A stretch of 20,249 nt of DNA from Faecousia sp. (GCA_029258495.1 JARHYV010000183.1:1-20249); one strand, 5' to 3'. Positions 1 to 8,242 are shown, numbered from the stretch's first letter. Numbers and translations are program-made. The notes: generated by a model from the sequence alone, not told the origin.

Positions 1-225
1 ATCTCCAAGCAAATAAGTGCTTTTGGAGCTTAGGGAGAAAGCAGGAGAGAATTCCAAAAAATATTTGATTGTAAAATGCCGAAAAACCCTTGAAAACCCG
101 GAATTCCCCCAAAATGAGAATAACAGGGTCCGGCGGACTTTCGAATTCGGACGCCTTGGCGGCTTGGGTACGGCTCCGTACAACTTCTTGATTATAGCAA
201 TCCATCCCGAAAAAATCAAGTACAA
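1..225. other. Gene-free left edge with small hairpins and a leftward promoter
   Basis: I find no credible gene in this stretch. It holds an imperfect hairpin at 3-28 (CTCCAA paired with TTGGAG, inner GCA with TGC, loop AATAAG). It also holds a short perfect inverted repeat at 168-181 (GTACGG-CT-CCGTAC) and a GC-rich block at about 126-165 with several complementary GGC/GCC and GTCC/GGAC pieces. The leftward promoter at 191-219 would transcribe all of this as a leader of about 180 nt or more, for a gene or RNA beyond the window. The only long open frame here is antisense to groEL and has no ribosome site. Confidence 0.5.
191..219 (-). promoter_or_regulatory. Leftward sigma-A-type promoter behind the groEL terminator
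   Basis: On the minus strand a TTGATT -35 (214-219) is followed by a 17-bp spacer and a perfect TATAAT -10 (191-196). Transcription would begin near position 184 and run out of the window to the left. It lies directly downstream of the groEL terminator, so it most likely starts a separate unit. The two boxes and the spacing are seen directly; its activity is inferred. Confidence 0.6.
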
Positions 226-253
226 AAGCGCCGCTCCACATGGAGCGGCGCTT
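205..253 (-). terminator. Intrinsic terminator of groES-groEL
   Basis: A perfect 12-bp stem (226-237 with 242-253, arm AAGCGCCGCTCC) closes on an ACAT loop. Read on the minus strand it lies about 33 nt after the groEL stop. It is followed by TTTTG and, a little further, a run of six T. In the other direction it is followed by GATTTTT, so it may work both ways. Confidence 0.85.
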
Positions 254-286
254 GATTTTTGCATTTCGCGACCGGAAAGTACCGAA

Positions 287-1918
287 TTAGTACATACCGC
301 CCTGAGCGGCAGCGGCTGCTGCGGCAGCATCGCCGGCGGGATCGGGCTTATCGACGACCAGAGTCTCGGTGGTCAGCACGCAGGCAGCAACACTGGCTGC
401 ATTGACCAGAGAAGAACGGGTGACCTTGGTGGGATCGACGATACCTGCGCCGATCATATCCACAAACTGCTCGGTGTAAGCGTTGTAGCCCCAGCCGATC
501 TTCTTGGAATTGCGTACCTTCTCATAGATGACGCTGCCGTCCACACCGGCATTCTCCGCGATCTGGCGGATGGGAGCCTGCAGTGCGGTTGCAACGATCT
601 TTGCACCGGTCTTTTCGTCGCCGGACAGCTTTGCAACCAGCTTTTCAACGGCTGCGATGGCATTGACCTGAGCGGTACCGCCGCCTGCTACGATGCCCTC
701 TTCCACAGCGGCACGGGTAGCGTTCAGCGCATCTTCCACTCTCAGTTTCTGCTCCTTCATGGCAATCTCGGTCTGAGCGCCTACACGGATCACTGCAACG
801 CCGCCGGTCAGCTTTGCCAGACGCTCCTGCAGCTTTTCGCGGTCATAGTCGGAGGTGGTGGTTGCGATGGAGGCACGGACTTCGTGAGCACGGGCCTTGA
901 TGGCATCGGGATCGCCCTCGCCGTCAACGATGGTGGTGGTGTCCTTGGTGATCACCACCTGACGGGCACGACCCAGATCGGACAGCTGGGTTTCGGTCAG
1001 CTCCATGTTCAGCTCGGAGGAGATCACGGTGCCGCCGGTCAGGACAGCGATATCCTGCAGCATTGCCTTGCGGCGGTCGCCAAAGCCGGGAGCCTTGACA
1101 CAGACGCAGTTGAAGTTGCCGCGCAGACGGTTGACCAACAGGGTTGCCAGTGCATCGCCCTCAACATCCTCGGCGATGATCATCATCTTCTTGCCGGCCT
1201 TGACAACAGGCTCCAGAATGGGCAGGATCTCCTGAATGGAAGAGATCTTCTTGTCGGTGATCAGGATCAGTGCATCATCCAGAACGGCTTCCATCTTGTC
1301 GGTATCGGTGACCATGTAGGGGGAGATGTAGCCCCGGTCGAACTGCATGCCCTCGACCACATCCAGACCGGTCTCGGCGGTCTTGGACTCCTCGATGGTG
1401 ATGACACCCTCGGTGCCGACCTTTTCCATGGCCTCTGCGATCAGAGCACCCACGGACTCGTCGCCGGAGGAAACGGTGCCGACACGGGCGATATCCTCAG
1501 AGCCGCTGACGGGAACGGAATGTTCCTTGATGGCCTCGACTGCTGCATCAACAGCCTTTTCGATGCCCTTGCGCATGACCATGGGATTTGCGCCGGCGGA
1601 CAGGTTCTTCAGACCCTCGCGGGTGATGGCCTGAGCCAGAACGGTAGCGGTGGTGGTGCCGTCGCCTGCCACATCGTTGGTGCGGGTAGCGACCTCACGG
1701 ATCATCTGAGCACCCATGTTCTCAAAGGGATCCTCCAGCTCGACTTCCTTTGCGATGGTCACGCCGTCATTGGTGACCAGAGGGGAGCCGTACTTCTTGC
1801 CAAGGACGACATTGCGGCCCTTGGGGCCGATGGTGACCTTGACGGTATCTGCCAGCTGGTCGATGCCGGACTGGAGTTTCTTGCGGGCCTCTTCGCCATA
1901 TACGATCATCTTAGACAT
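287..1918 (-). CDS. groEL: Chaperonin GroEL (Hsp60, 60 kDa subunit)
   Basis: ATP-driven chaperonin subunit that forms the double-ring folding chamber with GroES as lid, in the cytoplasm. The 543-residue product has the usual length and runs collinear with the family: the N-terminal ARKKLQSGIDQLADTVKVTIGPKGRNVVL stretch is split by no gap, the nucleotide-binding GDGTTTATVLAQ segment follows near residue 85, and the C-terminus ends in an Ala-rich tail and GGMY, a short form of the flexible GGM tail. The ATG is preceded by AGGAGG with 9 nt spacing, so the start is secure. It lies 17 nt downstream of groES in the same direction and shares the CIRCE-controlled promoter. A hairpin terminator follows. 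I see no frameshift and no missing active-site region. Identification is essentially certain. Confidence 0.98.
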   Translation of the reverse strand: MSKMIVYGEEARKKLQSGIDQLADTVKVTIGPKGRNVVLGKKYGSPLVTNDGVTIAKEVELEDPFENMGAQMIREVATRTNDVAGDGTTTATVLAQAITREGLKNLSAGANPMVMRKGIEKAVDAAVEAIKEHSVPVSGSEDIARVGTVSSGDESVGALIAEAMEKVGTEGVITIEESKTAETGLDVVEGMQFDRGYISPYMVTDTDKMEAVLDDALILITDKKISSIQEILPILEPVVKAGKKMMIIAEDVEGDALATLLVNRLRGNFNCVCVKAPGFGDRRKAMLQDIAVLTGGTVISSELNMELTETQLSDLGRARQVVITKDTTTIVDGEGDPDAIKARAHEVRASIATTTSDYDREKLQERLAKLTGGVAVIRVGAQTEIAMKEQKLRVEDALNATRAAVEEGIVAGGGTAQVNAIAAVEKLVAKLSGDEKTGAKIVATALQAPIRQIAENAGVDGSVIYEKVRNSKKIGWGYNAYTEQFVDMIGAGIVDPTKVTRSSLVNAASVAACVLTTETLVVDKPDPAGDAAAAAAAAQGGMY

Positions 1919-1935
1919 GTTACATTCCTCCTAAA

Positions 1936-2208
1936 TTACTCAACGATTGCCAGAATGTCGTCCTGCTTGACGAACTTGTAATCCACCTTATCCAAGGTGA
2001 TATCGGTACCGACAAATTTGCTCACGACGACCTTGTCGCCGGCTTTGACGGTCATTGTTACATCCTTGCTGCCGGGGCCTACGGAAACGACTTCGTAGAT
2101 GGCAGGTTTTTCCTTATTGGTGGTAGCCAGAATAATGCCGCCAACGGTGGTCTCGCTTGCTTCGTGCTGCTTGAGCAGTACATTATCAGACATGGGTTTG
2201 AGTGTCAT
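1936..2208 (-). CDS. groES: Co-chaperonin GroES (Hsp10)
   Basis: The 10-kDa lid of the GroEL chamber, acting in the cytoplasm as a heptamer. The 90-residue product has normal family length. It opens with LKPMSDNVLLKQ, has the mobile-loop region around EASETTVGGIILATTNKEKP (residues 16-35) and ends with the typical KQDDILAIVE. A GGAGG ribosome site sits 8 nt before the ATG. It is the first gene of the groES-groEL operon, with 17 nt to groEL. The 5' leader holds the CIRCE inverted repeat, so heat-shock control by HrcA is expected, although hrcA itself is not in this window. Confidence 0.98.
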   Translation of the reverse strand: MTLKPMSDNVLLKQHEASETTVGGIILATTNKEKPAIYEVVSVGPGSKDVTMTVKAGDKVVVSKFVGTDITLDKVDYKFVKQDDILAIVE

Positions 2209-2289
2209 ATCGATTCCTCCAATAAATTATTCTAGACGGGGAGCACGGGGCAGAAGTCCTGCATTTCCCATTTTCTGTGTCCTTACGGC

Positions 2290-2316
2290 TTAGCACTCTT
2301 ATGTCTTGAGTGCTAA
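2290..2316 (-). promoter_or_regulatory. CIRCE operator (HrcA-binding site) of groESL
   Basis: A perfect copy of the CIRCE inverted repeat, TTAGCACTC-N9-GAGTGCTAA, lies about 80 bp upstream of the groES start and about 8 bp downstream of the -10 box. CIRCE is the well-known binding site of the heat-shock repressor HrcA. The position, overlapping the transcription start and early leader, is the usual one. Confidence 0.97.
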
Positions 2317-2323
2317 CGCTGAT

Positions 2324-2352
2324 ATCATACAGCACCTTTGCGCAAAAAGCAA
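2324..2352 (-). promoter_or_regulatory. groESL promoter
   Basis: On the minus strand TTGCTT (2347-2352) is separated by 17 bp from TATGAT (2324-2329). This is a good housekeeping sigma-A match placed just upstream of CIRCE. It is the expected arrangement for an HrcA-repressed, sigma-A-transcribed chaperonin operon. Confidence 0.85.
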
Positions 2353-2405
2353 GAGCGAATTATCGATTTTCTGTAAAATATTTGTGACAAAATCCGCCTT
2401 TTGGA

Positions 2406-2437
2406 TTGTTGCAAAAGCAACAAACCCATGATAGAAT
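2406..2437 (+). promoter_or_regulatory. Promoter of the ABC exporter operon with overlapping palindrome
   Basis: TTGCAA (2409-2414), a 17-bp spacer and TAGAAT (2432-2437) form a plausible promoter about 38 bp before the TTG start. A perfect inverted repeat TTGTTGC-AAAA-GCAACAA (2406-2423) covers the -35 and part of the spacer. Its place and symmetry suggest an operator for a small dimeric repressor, for example of the MarR type that often controls such exporters. No regulator gene is nearby, so the factor is unknown. Confidence 0.6.
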
Positions 2438-2475
2438 GTATCGAAATATCAATGGGTAAAAAGGAGGGATTTTCG

Positions 2476-4257
2476 TTGATATTCGGCAAACACATCAACC
2501 GATACTATCTGAAATACGGCCCGCTGCTGCTGATCGGTCTGCTCACGCTGCTGACGGTGGACTATATGCAGCTGATCGTGCCAAATCTGTATCAGATGGT
2601 CATCAACGGCATGAACAGCGGCGTGGTCACCATAGACGGCACCACCGCAGCCTTCGACATGGACTTTCTTCTGGAGCGCATCTGCTTTCCCATGCTGGTG
2701 GTGATCGTCGCCATCGTGCTGGGCAGATTTATCTGGAGAGTCATGTTCTTCGGCTCGGCGATCCGGGTGGAAACCGACCTGCGCGACCGGATGTTCTCCA
2801 ATGTGAAGGATCTGAGCCGGGAATACTATCAGGTGAACAAGGTGGGAAATCTGATGAGCCTGTTCACCAACGATCTGGACACCGTTCAGGAGTGTTTCGG
2901 ATGGGGCATCATGATGTTCCTGGATGCGCTGTTTCTGGGGATCCTTGCGGTGAGCAAGATGTGGCGCATGGATGTGCGCCTGACGCTGCTGACCATGATC
3001 CCCATGGCGCTGCTGATGGCATCGAGCACCGTAGTGGGACGGTATATGATGAAGAAATGGGATATCCGGCAGGAGGCCTTCTCCAAGCTGTCGGACTTTT
3101 CTCAGGAGAGTTTTTCCGGCATTGCCGTCATCAAGGCCTTTGTCAAGGAGGCCAAGGAGCTGATGGCATTCAAGGAGCTGAACATCGAAAACGAAAAGGC
3201 GAACATCGACCACACCAAGGCATCCGTCCTGCTGAAGATCCTTGTGACGATGTTTGTGGAGAGCGTTATCTGCATCATTCTGGGCTACGGCGGCTACCTT
3301 GTGTATCAGGGACGGTTCAATGCAGGCGAGCTGATGGAGTTCATCGGCTATTTCACCGCCGTGGTATGGCCCATTATGGCTGTGGCAGAGCTGATCGACA
3401 TGACCTCCCGGGGCAAGGCATCTTTAGAGCGCATCGGTGAACTTCTGGACGCAAAGCCCACCGTGGTGGATCGTGCAGGCGCTGCGGATCTGACGCAGAT
3501 CCACGGCGACATCGAGTTCCGGGATCTGACCTTCCGCTATCCGGACGGAGAATTTGATGTATTGCAGGACATTTCCTTCCGGATCCGTGCCGGAGAGAAT
3601 ATCGGGCTTGTGGGCAAGACCGGCTCCGGCAAGACCACTCTGGTGGATCTGATCCTCAGGACTTACAATGTCCCCGACGGAACGGTGTTCATCGATGGTC
3701 ACGATGTCAATGACATCTCCATCCGGTCTGTCCGTGACGGCTGTGCCTATGTGCCTCAGGACAATTTCCTGTTTTCCGACACCATTGAAAATAACATTGC
3801 CTTCGGCATCCGTGGGTTTGCTCCCGATGCCATTACGGAGGCAGCCGCCCTTGCGGATATCGACGAAAATATCTCCCAGTTCCAGTTTGGCTACGACACG
3901 GTTCTGGGGGAGCGGGGAGTCACCGTGTCCGGCGGACAAAAGCAGCGCATCTCCATTGCCCGGGCGCTGATGAAGAATGCGCCCATCCTGATCTTGGACG
4001 ACTCGGTTTCTGCCGTGGACACCAAGACCGAGCGCACCATCCTTGCAAATCTGCGAAAGACCCGGGCAGGGAAGACCACCATCCTCATTGCCCACAGGAT
4101 CTCCACCATCGAGAGCATGGATAAGATCCTGTTCATCGAGGACGGTCGTGTGGCAGCCTTCGGGCCTCACACCCAGCTGATGCAGAACTGTCCCGGATAC
4201 CGGAAAATGGTACAGCTGCAGCAGCTTGAGGAGGAAGGAGGCGAAACCAATGCATGA
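2476..4257 (+). CDS. ABC exporter half-transporter, degenerate-site subunit (MdlA/TM287-like)
   Basis: Membrane-spanning half-transporter with an N-terminal six-helix exporter domain (about residues 10-310) and a C-terminal ATPase domain (about 345-590). Walker A is GKTGSGKTT (380-388), the signature is VSGGQ (484-488), Walker B is ILILDD (504-509) and the switch histidine is H540. Residue 509, the catalytic Glu in most ABC ATPases, is Asp, as in the degenerate subunits of heterodimeric exporters such as TM287/288. I chose TTG at 2476 because AAGGAGGG sits 7 nt upstream; the in-frame ATG at 2452 has no ribosome site. That gives 593 residues. It overlaps the next gene by 8 nt, so the two are very probably translated together. 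Substrate unknown; drug or lipid export is the usual role. Confidence 0.9.
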   Translation: MIFGKHINRYYLKYGPLLLIGLLTLLTVDYMQLIVPNLYQMVINGMNSGVVTIDGTTAAFDMDFLLERICFPMLVVIVAIVLGRFIWRVMFFGSAIRVETDLRDRMFSNVKDLSREYYQVNKVGNLMSLFTNDLDTVQECFGWGIMMFLDALFLGILAVSKMWRMDVRLTLLTMIPMALLMASSTVVGRYMMKKWDIRQEAFSKLSDFSQESFSGIAVIKAFVKEAKELMAFKELNIENEKANIDHTKASVLLKILVTMFVESVICIILGYGGYLVYQGRFNAGELMEFIGYFTAVVWPIMAVAELIDMTSRGKASLERIGELLDAKPTVVDRAGAADLTQIHGDIEFRDLTFRYPDGEFDVLQDISFRIRAGENIGLVGKTGSGKTTLVDLILRTYNVPDGTVFIDGHDVNDISIRSVRDGCAYVPQDNFLFSDTIENNIAFGIRGFAPDAITEAAALADIDENISQFQFGYDTVLGERGVTVSGGQKQRISIARALMKNAPILILDDSVSAVDTKTERTILANLRKTRAGKTTILIAHRISTIESMDKILFIEDGRVAAFGPHTQLMQNCPGYRKMVQLQQLEEEGGETNA

Positions 4258-6133
4258 GTATCTTCCCATTTTGATCCTCGGCGGTATCATCGGGGTGTTC
4301 AGCATCGTGTTTCTATGTGCCTATCTTGCAGAGATCCGGCGCAAAGACCGCAGGGACTATGAGCGGAGCATGCCCGATCGGGAGATCATCTCCCGGCTGA
4401 TGGTCTATGCCAAGCCCTACCGGAAACAGTTCCTTCTGGTTTTCGTGGTGATGGTGATATCCATCGCATACGATCTGGTGTCGCCGCTGCTGATCGGTCA
4501 CATCCAGAACACGGTGAAGGGCGATTTCACTCTGGATTATCTGTTCACACTGGTCGGCATCTATGCCTCCATCCTTGTGGTGAGCCTGATCTGCACCTAT
4601 GTGCAGGCGATGATCCTGCAAAAGACCGGACAGAAGATCCTGTCGGCGCTGAGAGAGGATATCTTCGTCCACATCGAAAAGCTTTCCCACGAGCAGCTGA
4701 ACAACATCCCCGTGGGCAAACTGGTCACCCGTGTGAGCAACGATCCCAATGCGATCTCCTATATGTTCACCAATATTCTGGTGACCCTTGCCAAGAACAT
4801 GATGGTCATCGTGGGTGTTCTGGGCGCCATGCTGATGCTCAACTATGCCCTGACGCTGATGGTTCTGTGCTTTGTGCCCTTCATCCTGCTGTTTACCATC
4901 ATCTTCCGCACCTTCTCCCGCAAGGTGCATCGCCGGGTCAACGATGCCACCACCGACATCAACACCTACCTTTCCGAAAATCTCTCGGGCATGAAGATCA
5001 CCCAGATCTTCAATCAGGAGCAGCGGAAAATGGAGGATTTCCTTGTGAAGAGCCGTCAGCTGCAAAAAGCCAAGCAGCACCGGATGCTGGTCTTCGGCAT
5101 TTTCCGTCCCATGGTCTATATGCTCTACACCAGCTCCGTGCTGTGCCTGCTGTATCTGGGCTCCAAGGGATATATCGAAGACCGTGCCTTCTTCGGGCAG
5201 GTGGTGACCTCCGGCACAGTCGTGACCTTCTACATGTACATCTCCAAATTCTTCAATCCCATCCAGACACTGGCAGAGCAGTTCGATACCCTGCAGCGTT
5301 CCTTTGCCTCCGCCGAGAAGATCTTCCTTGTGATGGATCTGGTGCCTCAGGTGGTGGATGATGCCGACACCGTGGAACTGGAGCAGATCAAAGGCGAGAT
5401 CGAATTCCGGGATGTCTGGTTTGCCTACAATCCCGGCGAATGGGTGCTCAAGGGGGTCTCCTTCCATGTGCAGCCCAGACAGACCGTTGCATTTGTCGGC
5501 TCCACCGGCTCCGGCAAGACCACCATCCTGTCGCTGATCTGCCGCAATTACGACATCCAAAAGGGACAGATCCTCATTGACGGCATCGATATCCGCAAGA
5601 TCAAGATCTCGTCCCTGCGCAGGCACTTCGGGCAGATGCTGCAGGATGTGTTCCTGTTCTCCGGCACCATCCGGAGCAACCTGACCCTTCGGGACGAGTT
5701 TCCGGAGGAGGCGATTTTGGAGGCGGCACGCTATGTCAATGCCGACACCTTTATCAACAAGCTGGATCACGGACTGGACGAGATCGTTCGGGAACGGGGC
5801 AACAACTTCTCGGCAGGGCAGCGGCAGCTGCTGAGCTTTGCGCGGACGATCCTGCACAAGCCTGCCGTGATGATCCTGGACGAGGCGACGGCCAACATCG
5901 ATACGGAAACCGAGATCCTCATTCAGGACTCTCTGGAGAAGATGAAAAACATCGGCACCATGCTCATCGTTGCCCATCGGCTGTCCACCATTCAGCATGC
6001 CGACAACATCATCCTGCTGTCCCACGGCCAGATCGTGGAGCAGGGAAATCATCAGCAGCTCCTGCACAAAAAGGGCAGATATCATCAGCTGTACACCCTG
6101 CAATACAGCAAAGAGCAGCTGACGCAGCAATAG
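4250..6133 (+). CDS. ABC exporter half-transporter, partner subunit (MdlB/TM288-like)
   Basis: Second half of the predicted heterodimeric exporter, 627 residues. An extra N-terminal hydrophobic segment (about residues 5-25) precedes the six-helix exporter domain (about 50-350), which is followed by the ATPase domain. Walker A is GSTGSGKTT (417-425), the signature is FSAGQ (520-524, degenerate from LSGGQ), Walker B with intact catalytic Glu is VMILDE (540-545) and the switch histidine is H576. The start is the ATG with AAGGAGG 8 nt upstream, inside the last codons of the first subunit gene. An intrinsic terminator follows directly. Family is certain; the transported substrate cannot be read from sequence. 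Confidence 0.9.
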   Translation: MHEYLPILILGGIIGVFSIVFLCAYLAEIRRKDRRDYERSMPDREIISRLMVYAKPYRKQFLLVFVVMVISIAYDLVSPLLIGHIQNTVKGDFTLDYLFTLVGIYASILVVSLICTYVQAMILQKTGQKILSALREDIFVHIEKLSHEQLNNIPVGKLVTRVSNDPNAISYMFTNILVTLAKNMMVIVGVLGAMLMLNYALTLMVLCFVPFILLFTIIFRTFSRKVHRRVNDATTDINTYLSENLSGMKITQIFNQEQRKMEDFLVKSRQLQKAKQHRMLVFGIFRPMVYMLYTSSVLCLLYLGSKGYIEDRAFFGQVVTSGTVVTFYMYISKFFNPIQTLAEQFDTLQRSFASAEKIFLVMDLVPQVVDDADTVELEQIKGEIEFRDVWFAYNPGEWVLKGVSFHVQPRQTVAFVGSTGSGKTTILSLICRNYDIQKGQILIDGIDIRKIKISSLRRHFGQMLQDVFLFSGTIRSNLTLRDEFPEEAILEAARYVNADTFINKLDHGLDEIVRERGNNFSAGQRQLLSFARTILHKPAVMILDEATANIDTETEILIQDSLEKMKNIGTMLIVAHRLSTIQHADNIILLSHGQIVEQGNHQQLLHKKGRYHQLYTLQYSKEQLTQQ

Positions 6134-6136
6134 CGC

Positions 6137-6168
6137 AAAAGCCTCCGATTCCAAATCGGGGGCTTTTT
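6137..6168 (+). terminator. Terminator of the ABC exporter operon
   Basis: AAAAGCCTCCGATT (6137-6150) pairs with AATCGGGGGCTTTT (6154-6167) across a CCA loop, with one T-G wobble, and runs into T residues. It begins 4 nt after the stop codon. Confidence 0.9.
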
Positions 6169-6211
6169 ATCAATTTTATTCGGAAATATCCAGATTTTTT
6201 CCAAGTAATTC

Positions 6212-6240
6212 TGGACTAACTGCACTTTCCGGCATATAAT
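6212..6240 (+). promoter_or_regulatory. Promoter of the CDF metal transporter gene
   Basis: A perfect TATAAT (6235-6240) with a weaker TGGACT -35 (6212-6217) 17 bp upstream, about 45 bp before the chosen start. No obvious metal-sensing riboswitch or strong operator palindrome is visible in the short leader. Confidence 0.6.
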
Positions 6241-6284
6241 GGAAGGAATGATATTTTTCAATTATGACCAACGGAGGTTTCTGC

Positions 6285-7481
6285 ATGATCCAATTTTTGA
6301 CCAATCGGATCCTTCCTGAGAATTCCGATCCCAATGATTTGACCGTCCGCTCCAAGGTGGGCAAGCGCAGCGGCATTCTGGGCATCCTTGCCAATGCGCT
6401 GCTGTTTGCAGGGAAGATGATCGTGGGCACCGTGTCCGGCTCTGTTTCCATCACCGCCGATGCCATGAACAACCTGTCCGATGCCAGCTCTGCCATCGTC
6501 ACCTTCATCGGCTTTAAGCTGGCAGAAAAGCCCGCCGATGAGAACCATCCCTATGGGCATGCCCGGTTTGAATATCTGTCCGGGCTTGCCGTCGCAGCCA
6601 TGATCGTGGTCATCGGCTTTGAACTGGCAAAGTCTTCCTTTCAGAAGATCCTGCATCCGCAGCAGGTGCTGTTTTCCGGCGCACTGGTGGTCGTCCTGCT
6701 CATGTCCATCGGGGTCAAGATGATCCTTGCCGCCGTGAACCGCCGTCTGGGCAGGGCCATTGACTCGACTCCGCTGCTTGCTGCCGCTGCCGACAGCCGC
6801 AACGACTGCATCTCCACGGGGGTCGTCCTGCTCAGTGCGGTCTTTGCCCACCTGACCCATATCAATGTGGACGGCTATACCGGATTTCTGGTGGCGCTGT
6901 TCATCCTGCATTCCGGCGCATCCATGGCAAAGGATACCATTTCGCCGCTGCTGGGCGAGGCTGCCGATCCGGAATTGCAGCGCACCATCGTGGATGCCCT
7001 GCGCTCCAACGACAAGATCCTGGGCTATCACGATCTGATGGTGCATGACTACGGCCCGGGGCAGCGGTTTGCCAGTGTCCATGCCGAGATGGATATGCGC
7101 GAGGATGTGCTGCAATGCCACACCATCATCGACGATGTGGAGCGGCAGGTGCTTGACCGCTACGGCATCCATCTGGTCATCCACTATGATCCGGTGGTCA
7201 CCAACGACAAGGAGCTGAACCGGATGCGCCAATCCGTGGATAAGGTGCTCAAATCCATCGATCCGCGCATCAGCATCCATGATTTCCGCATGGTTCGGGG
7301 AGATACCCACACCAACCTGATCTTCGATATGATCATTCCCTATGAGCTCAGCGACAGGCGCCAGCAGATCAAGCGGCAGCTGGATACCGCCATCAATCTC
7401 ACCGATACCAGATATTATACCGTTATCACCTTTGATACCGGCGGTTTTAACCCTGAAGTCATCTGGGACGAACGCAAATAA
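6285..7481 (+). CDS. Cation diffusion facilitator (CDF) family metal exporter
   Basis: Proton-coupled divalent metal efflux protein of the inner membrane, 398 residues. The N-terminal half has the CDF membrane domain, with SVSITADAMNNLSDASSA in helix 2 (about residues 53-70), DENHPYGHARFEY (85-97) and AAADSRNDCIST in helix 5 (about 167-178). The cytoplasmic C-terminal part begins near 210 and is longer than in short CDF proteins. The metal-site pattern is D59xxxN63 in helix 2 and D170xxxD174 in helix 5. This lacks the helix-5 His of the YiiP-type zinc site and leans towards Mn2+ or a broad range, which is inference. I chose ATG 6285, with GGAGG 7 nt upstream, over ATG 6264, which is poorly spaced from any ribosome site. 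Transcribed alone from its own promoter. Confidence 0.9.
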   Translation: MIQFLTNRILPENSDPNDLTVRSKVGKRSGILGILANALLFAGKMIVGTVSGSVSITADAMNNLSDASSAIVTFIGFKLAEKPADENHPYGHARFEYLSGLAVAAMIVVIGFELAKSSFQKILHPQQVLFSGALVVVLLMSIGVKMILAAVNRRLGRAIDSTPLLAAAADSRNDCISTGVVLLSAVFAHLTHINVDGYTGFLVALFILHSGASMAKDTISPLLGEAADPELQRTIVDALRSNDKILGYHDLMVHDYGPGQRFASVHAEMDMREDVLQCHTIIDDVERQVLDRYGIHLVIHYDPVVTNDKELNRMRQSVDKVLKSIDPRISIHDFRMVRGDTHTNLIFDMIIPYELSDRRQQIKRQLDTAINLTDTRYYTVITFDTGGFNPEVIWDERK

Positions 7482-7492
7482 TGCCATTTCCT

Positions 7493-7521
7493 TTGACACC
7501 TTCATCGGTTTTTGTTATACT
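7493..7521 (+). promoter_or_regulatory. trmB-mnmG promoter
   Basis: A near-consensus TTGACA (7493-7498), 17-bp spacer and TATACT (7516-7521). It begins 11 bp after the CDF stop codon and ends 34 bp before the trmB start. Confidence 0.85.
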
Positions 7522-7555
7522 AAATCGAATAAACATTCCTTAGGAGGAATTACAT

Positions 7556-8242
7556 ATGAGAATGAGAAGAATGCGCAATCTGGAACCCCGGATGGAAAAA
7601 TGCGCCGATTTTAGAATTTTGGAGCCTCAGGAGAAGAAGGGCAGCTGGAAGAGTCTGAAGCCCGACTGCACCGCTTTGTGGGTAGAGGTGGGCTGCGGCA
7701 AGGGCAAGTTCACCGCCGAGACCGCTCAGGCCAACCCCGATGTGCTGCTCATCGCCGTGGAACGCTGCCGTGAGGCGATGGTCGTTGCCATGGAGAAGGC
7801 TAAGTCCATGGGTCTGACCAATGTATTTTTCATCGACATGGATGTTGCGAACATGGAGGAGTGCTTTTCCTCCGGCGAGATCGACCGCCTGTTCATCAAT
7901 TTCCCCGATCCTTGGCCCAGAAAAAAGAATGCCAAGCGCCGCCTGACCCACAGGGGTTTTCTGGACAAATACTGCCGGGTCGTCCGTCAGGGCGGAGAGA
8001 TCCACTTCAAGACCGACAACGCTCCCTTGTTCGAGTTCAGCGTGGAGGAATTTGCCGCCTGCGGTCTGGAGGTCAAGAACCTGACCCGCAACCTGCACGA
8101 AAACGGCATTGTCGGCATCATGACCGGCTACGAAGAGAAGTTCCATGCACTGGGAACCCCCATCAATCGCTGCGAAGTGGTCTGCAAGCCCTTCGTCATG
8201 CCTGCGGAAGAAAAAAAGTCCGCTGAGGAGGCATGTGAATGA
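7556..8242 (+). CDS. trmB: tRNA (guanine-N7-)-methyltransferase TrmB
   Basis: Methylates guanosine 46 in the variable loop of tRNAs with S-adenosylmethionine. The 228-residue product has the SAM-binding EVGCGKGKF (44-52), the family hallmark INFPDPWPRKKN (114-125) with THRGFL (131-136), and later KTDN (152-155) and TGYEEKF (190-196). Length fits the family. AGGAGGA lies 7 nt before the ATG. The stop codon overlaps the mnmG start by 4 nt (ATGA), so the two tRNA-modification genes form a translationally coupled pair. The C-terminal tail of about 20 residues is charged and probably dispensable. Confidence 0.96.
   Translation: MRMRRMRNLEPRMEKCADFRILEPQEKKGSWKSLKPDCTALWVEVGCGKGKFTAETAQANPDVLLIAVERCREAMVVAMEKAKSMGLTNVFFIDMDVANMEECFSSGEIDRLFINFPDPWPRKKNAKRRLTHRGFLDKYCRVVRQGGEIHFKTDNAPLFEFSVEEFAACGLEVKNLTRNLHENGIVGIMTGYEEKFHALGTPINRCEVVCKPFVMPAEEKKSAEEACE

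Noticed and set aside
17..1981. Long open frame of 654 codons on the plus strand opposite groEL and groES
   Set aside because: It is antisense to two certain genes, has a GTG start without a ribosome site and matches no family. Long antisense frames arise here because TTA, CTA and TCA codons are rare in the real genes.
4313..6154. 613-codon minus-strand frame opposite the second ABC subunit
   Set aside because: Same antisense artefact; it would also read through the operon terminator.
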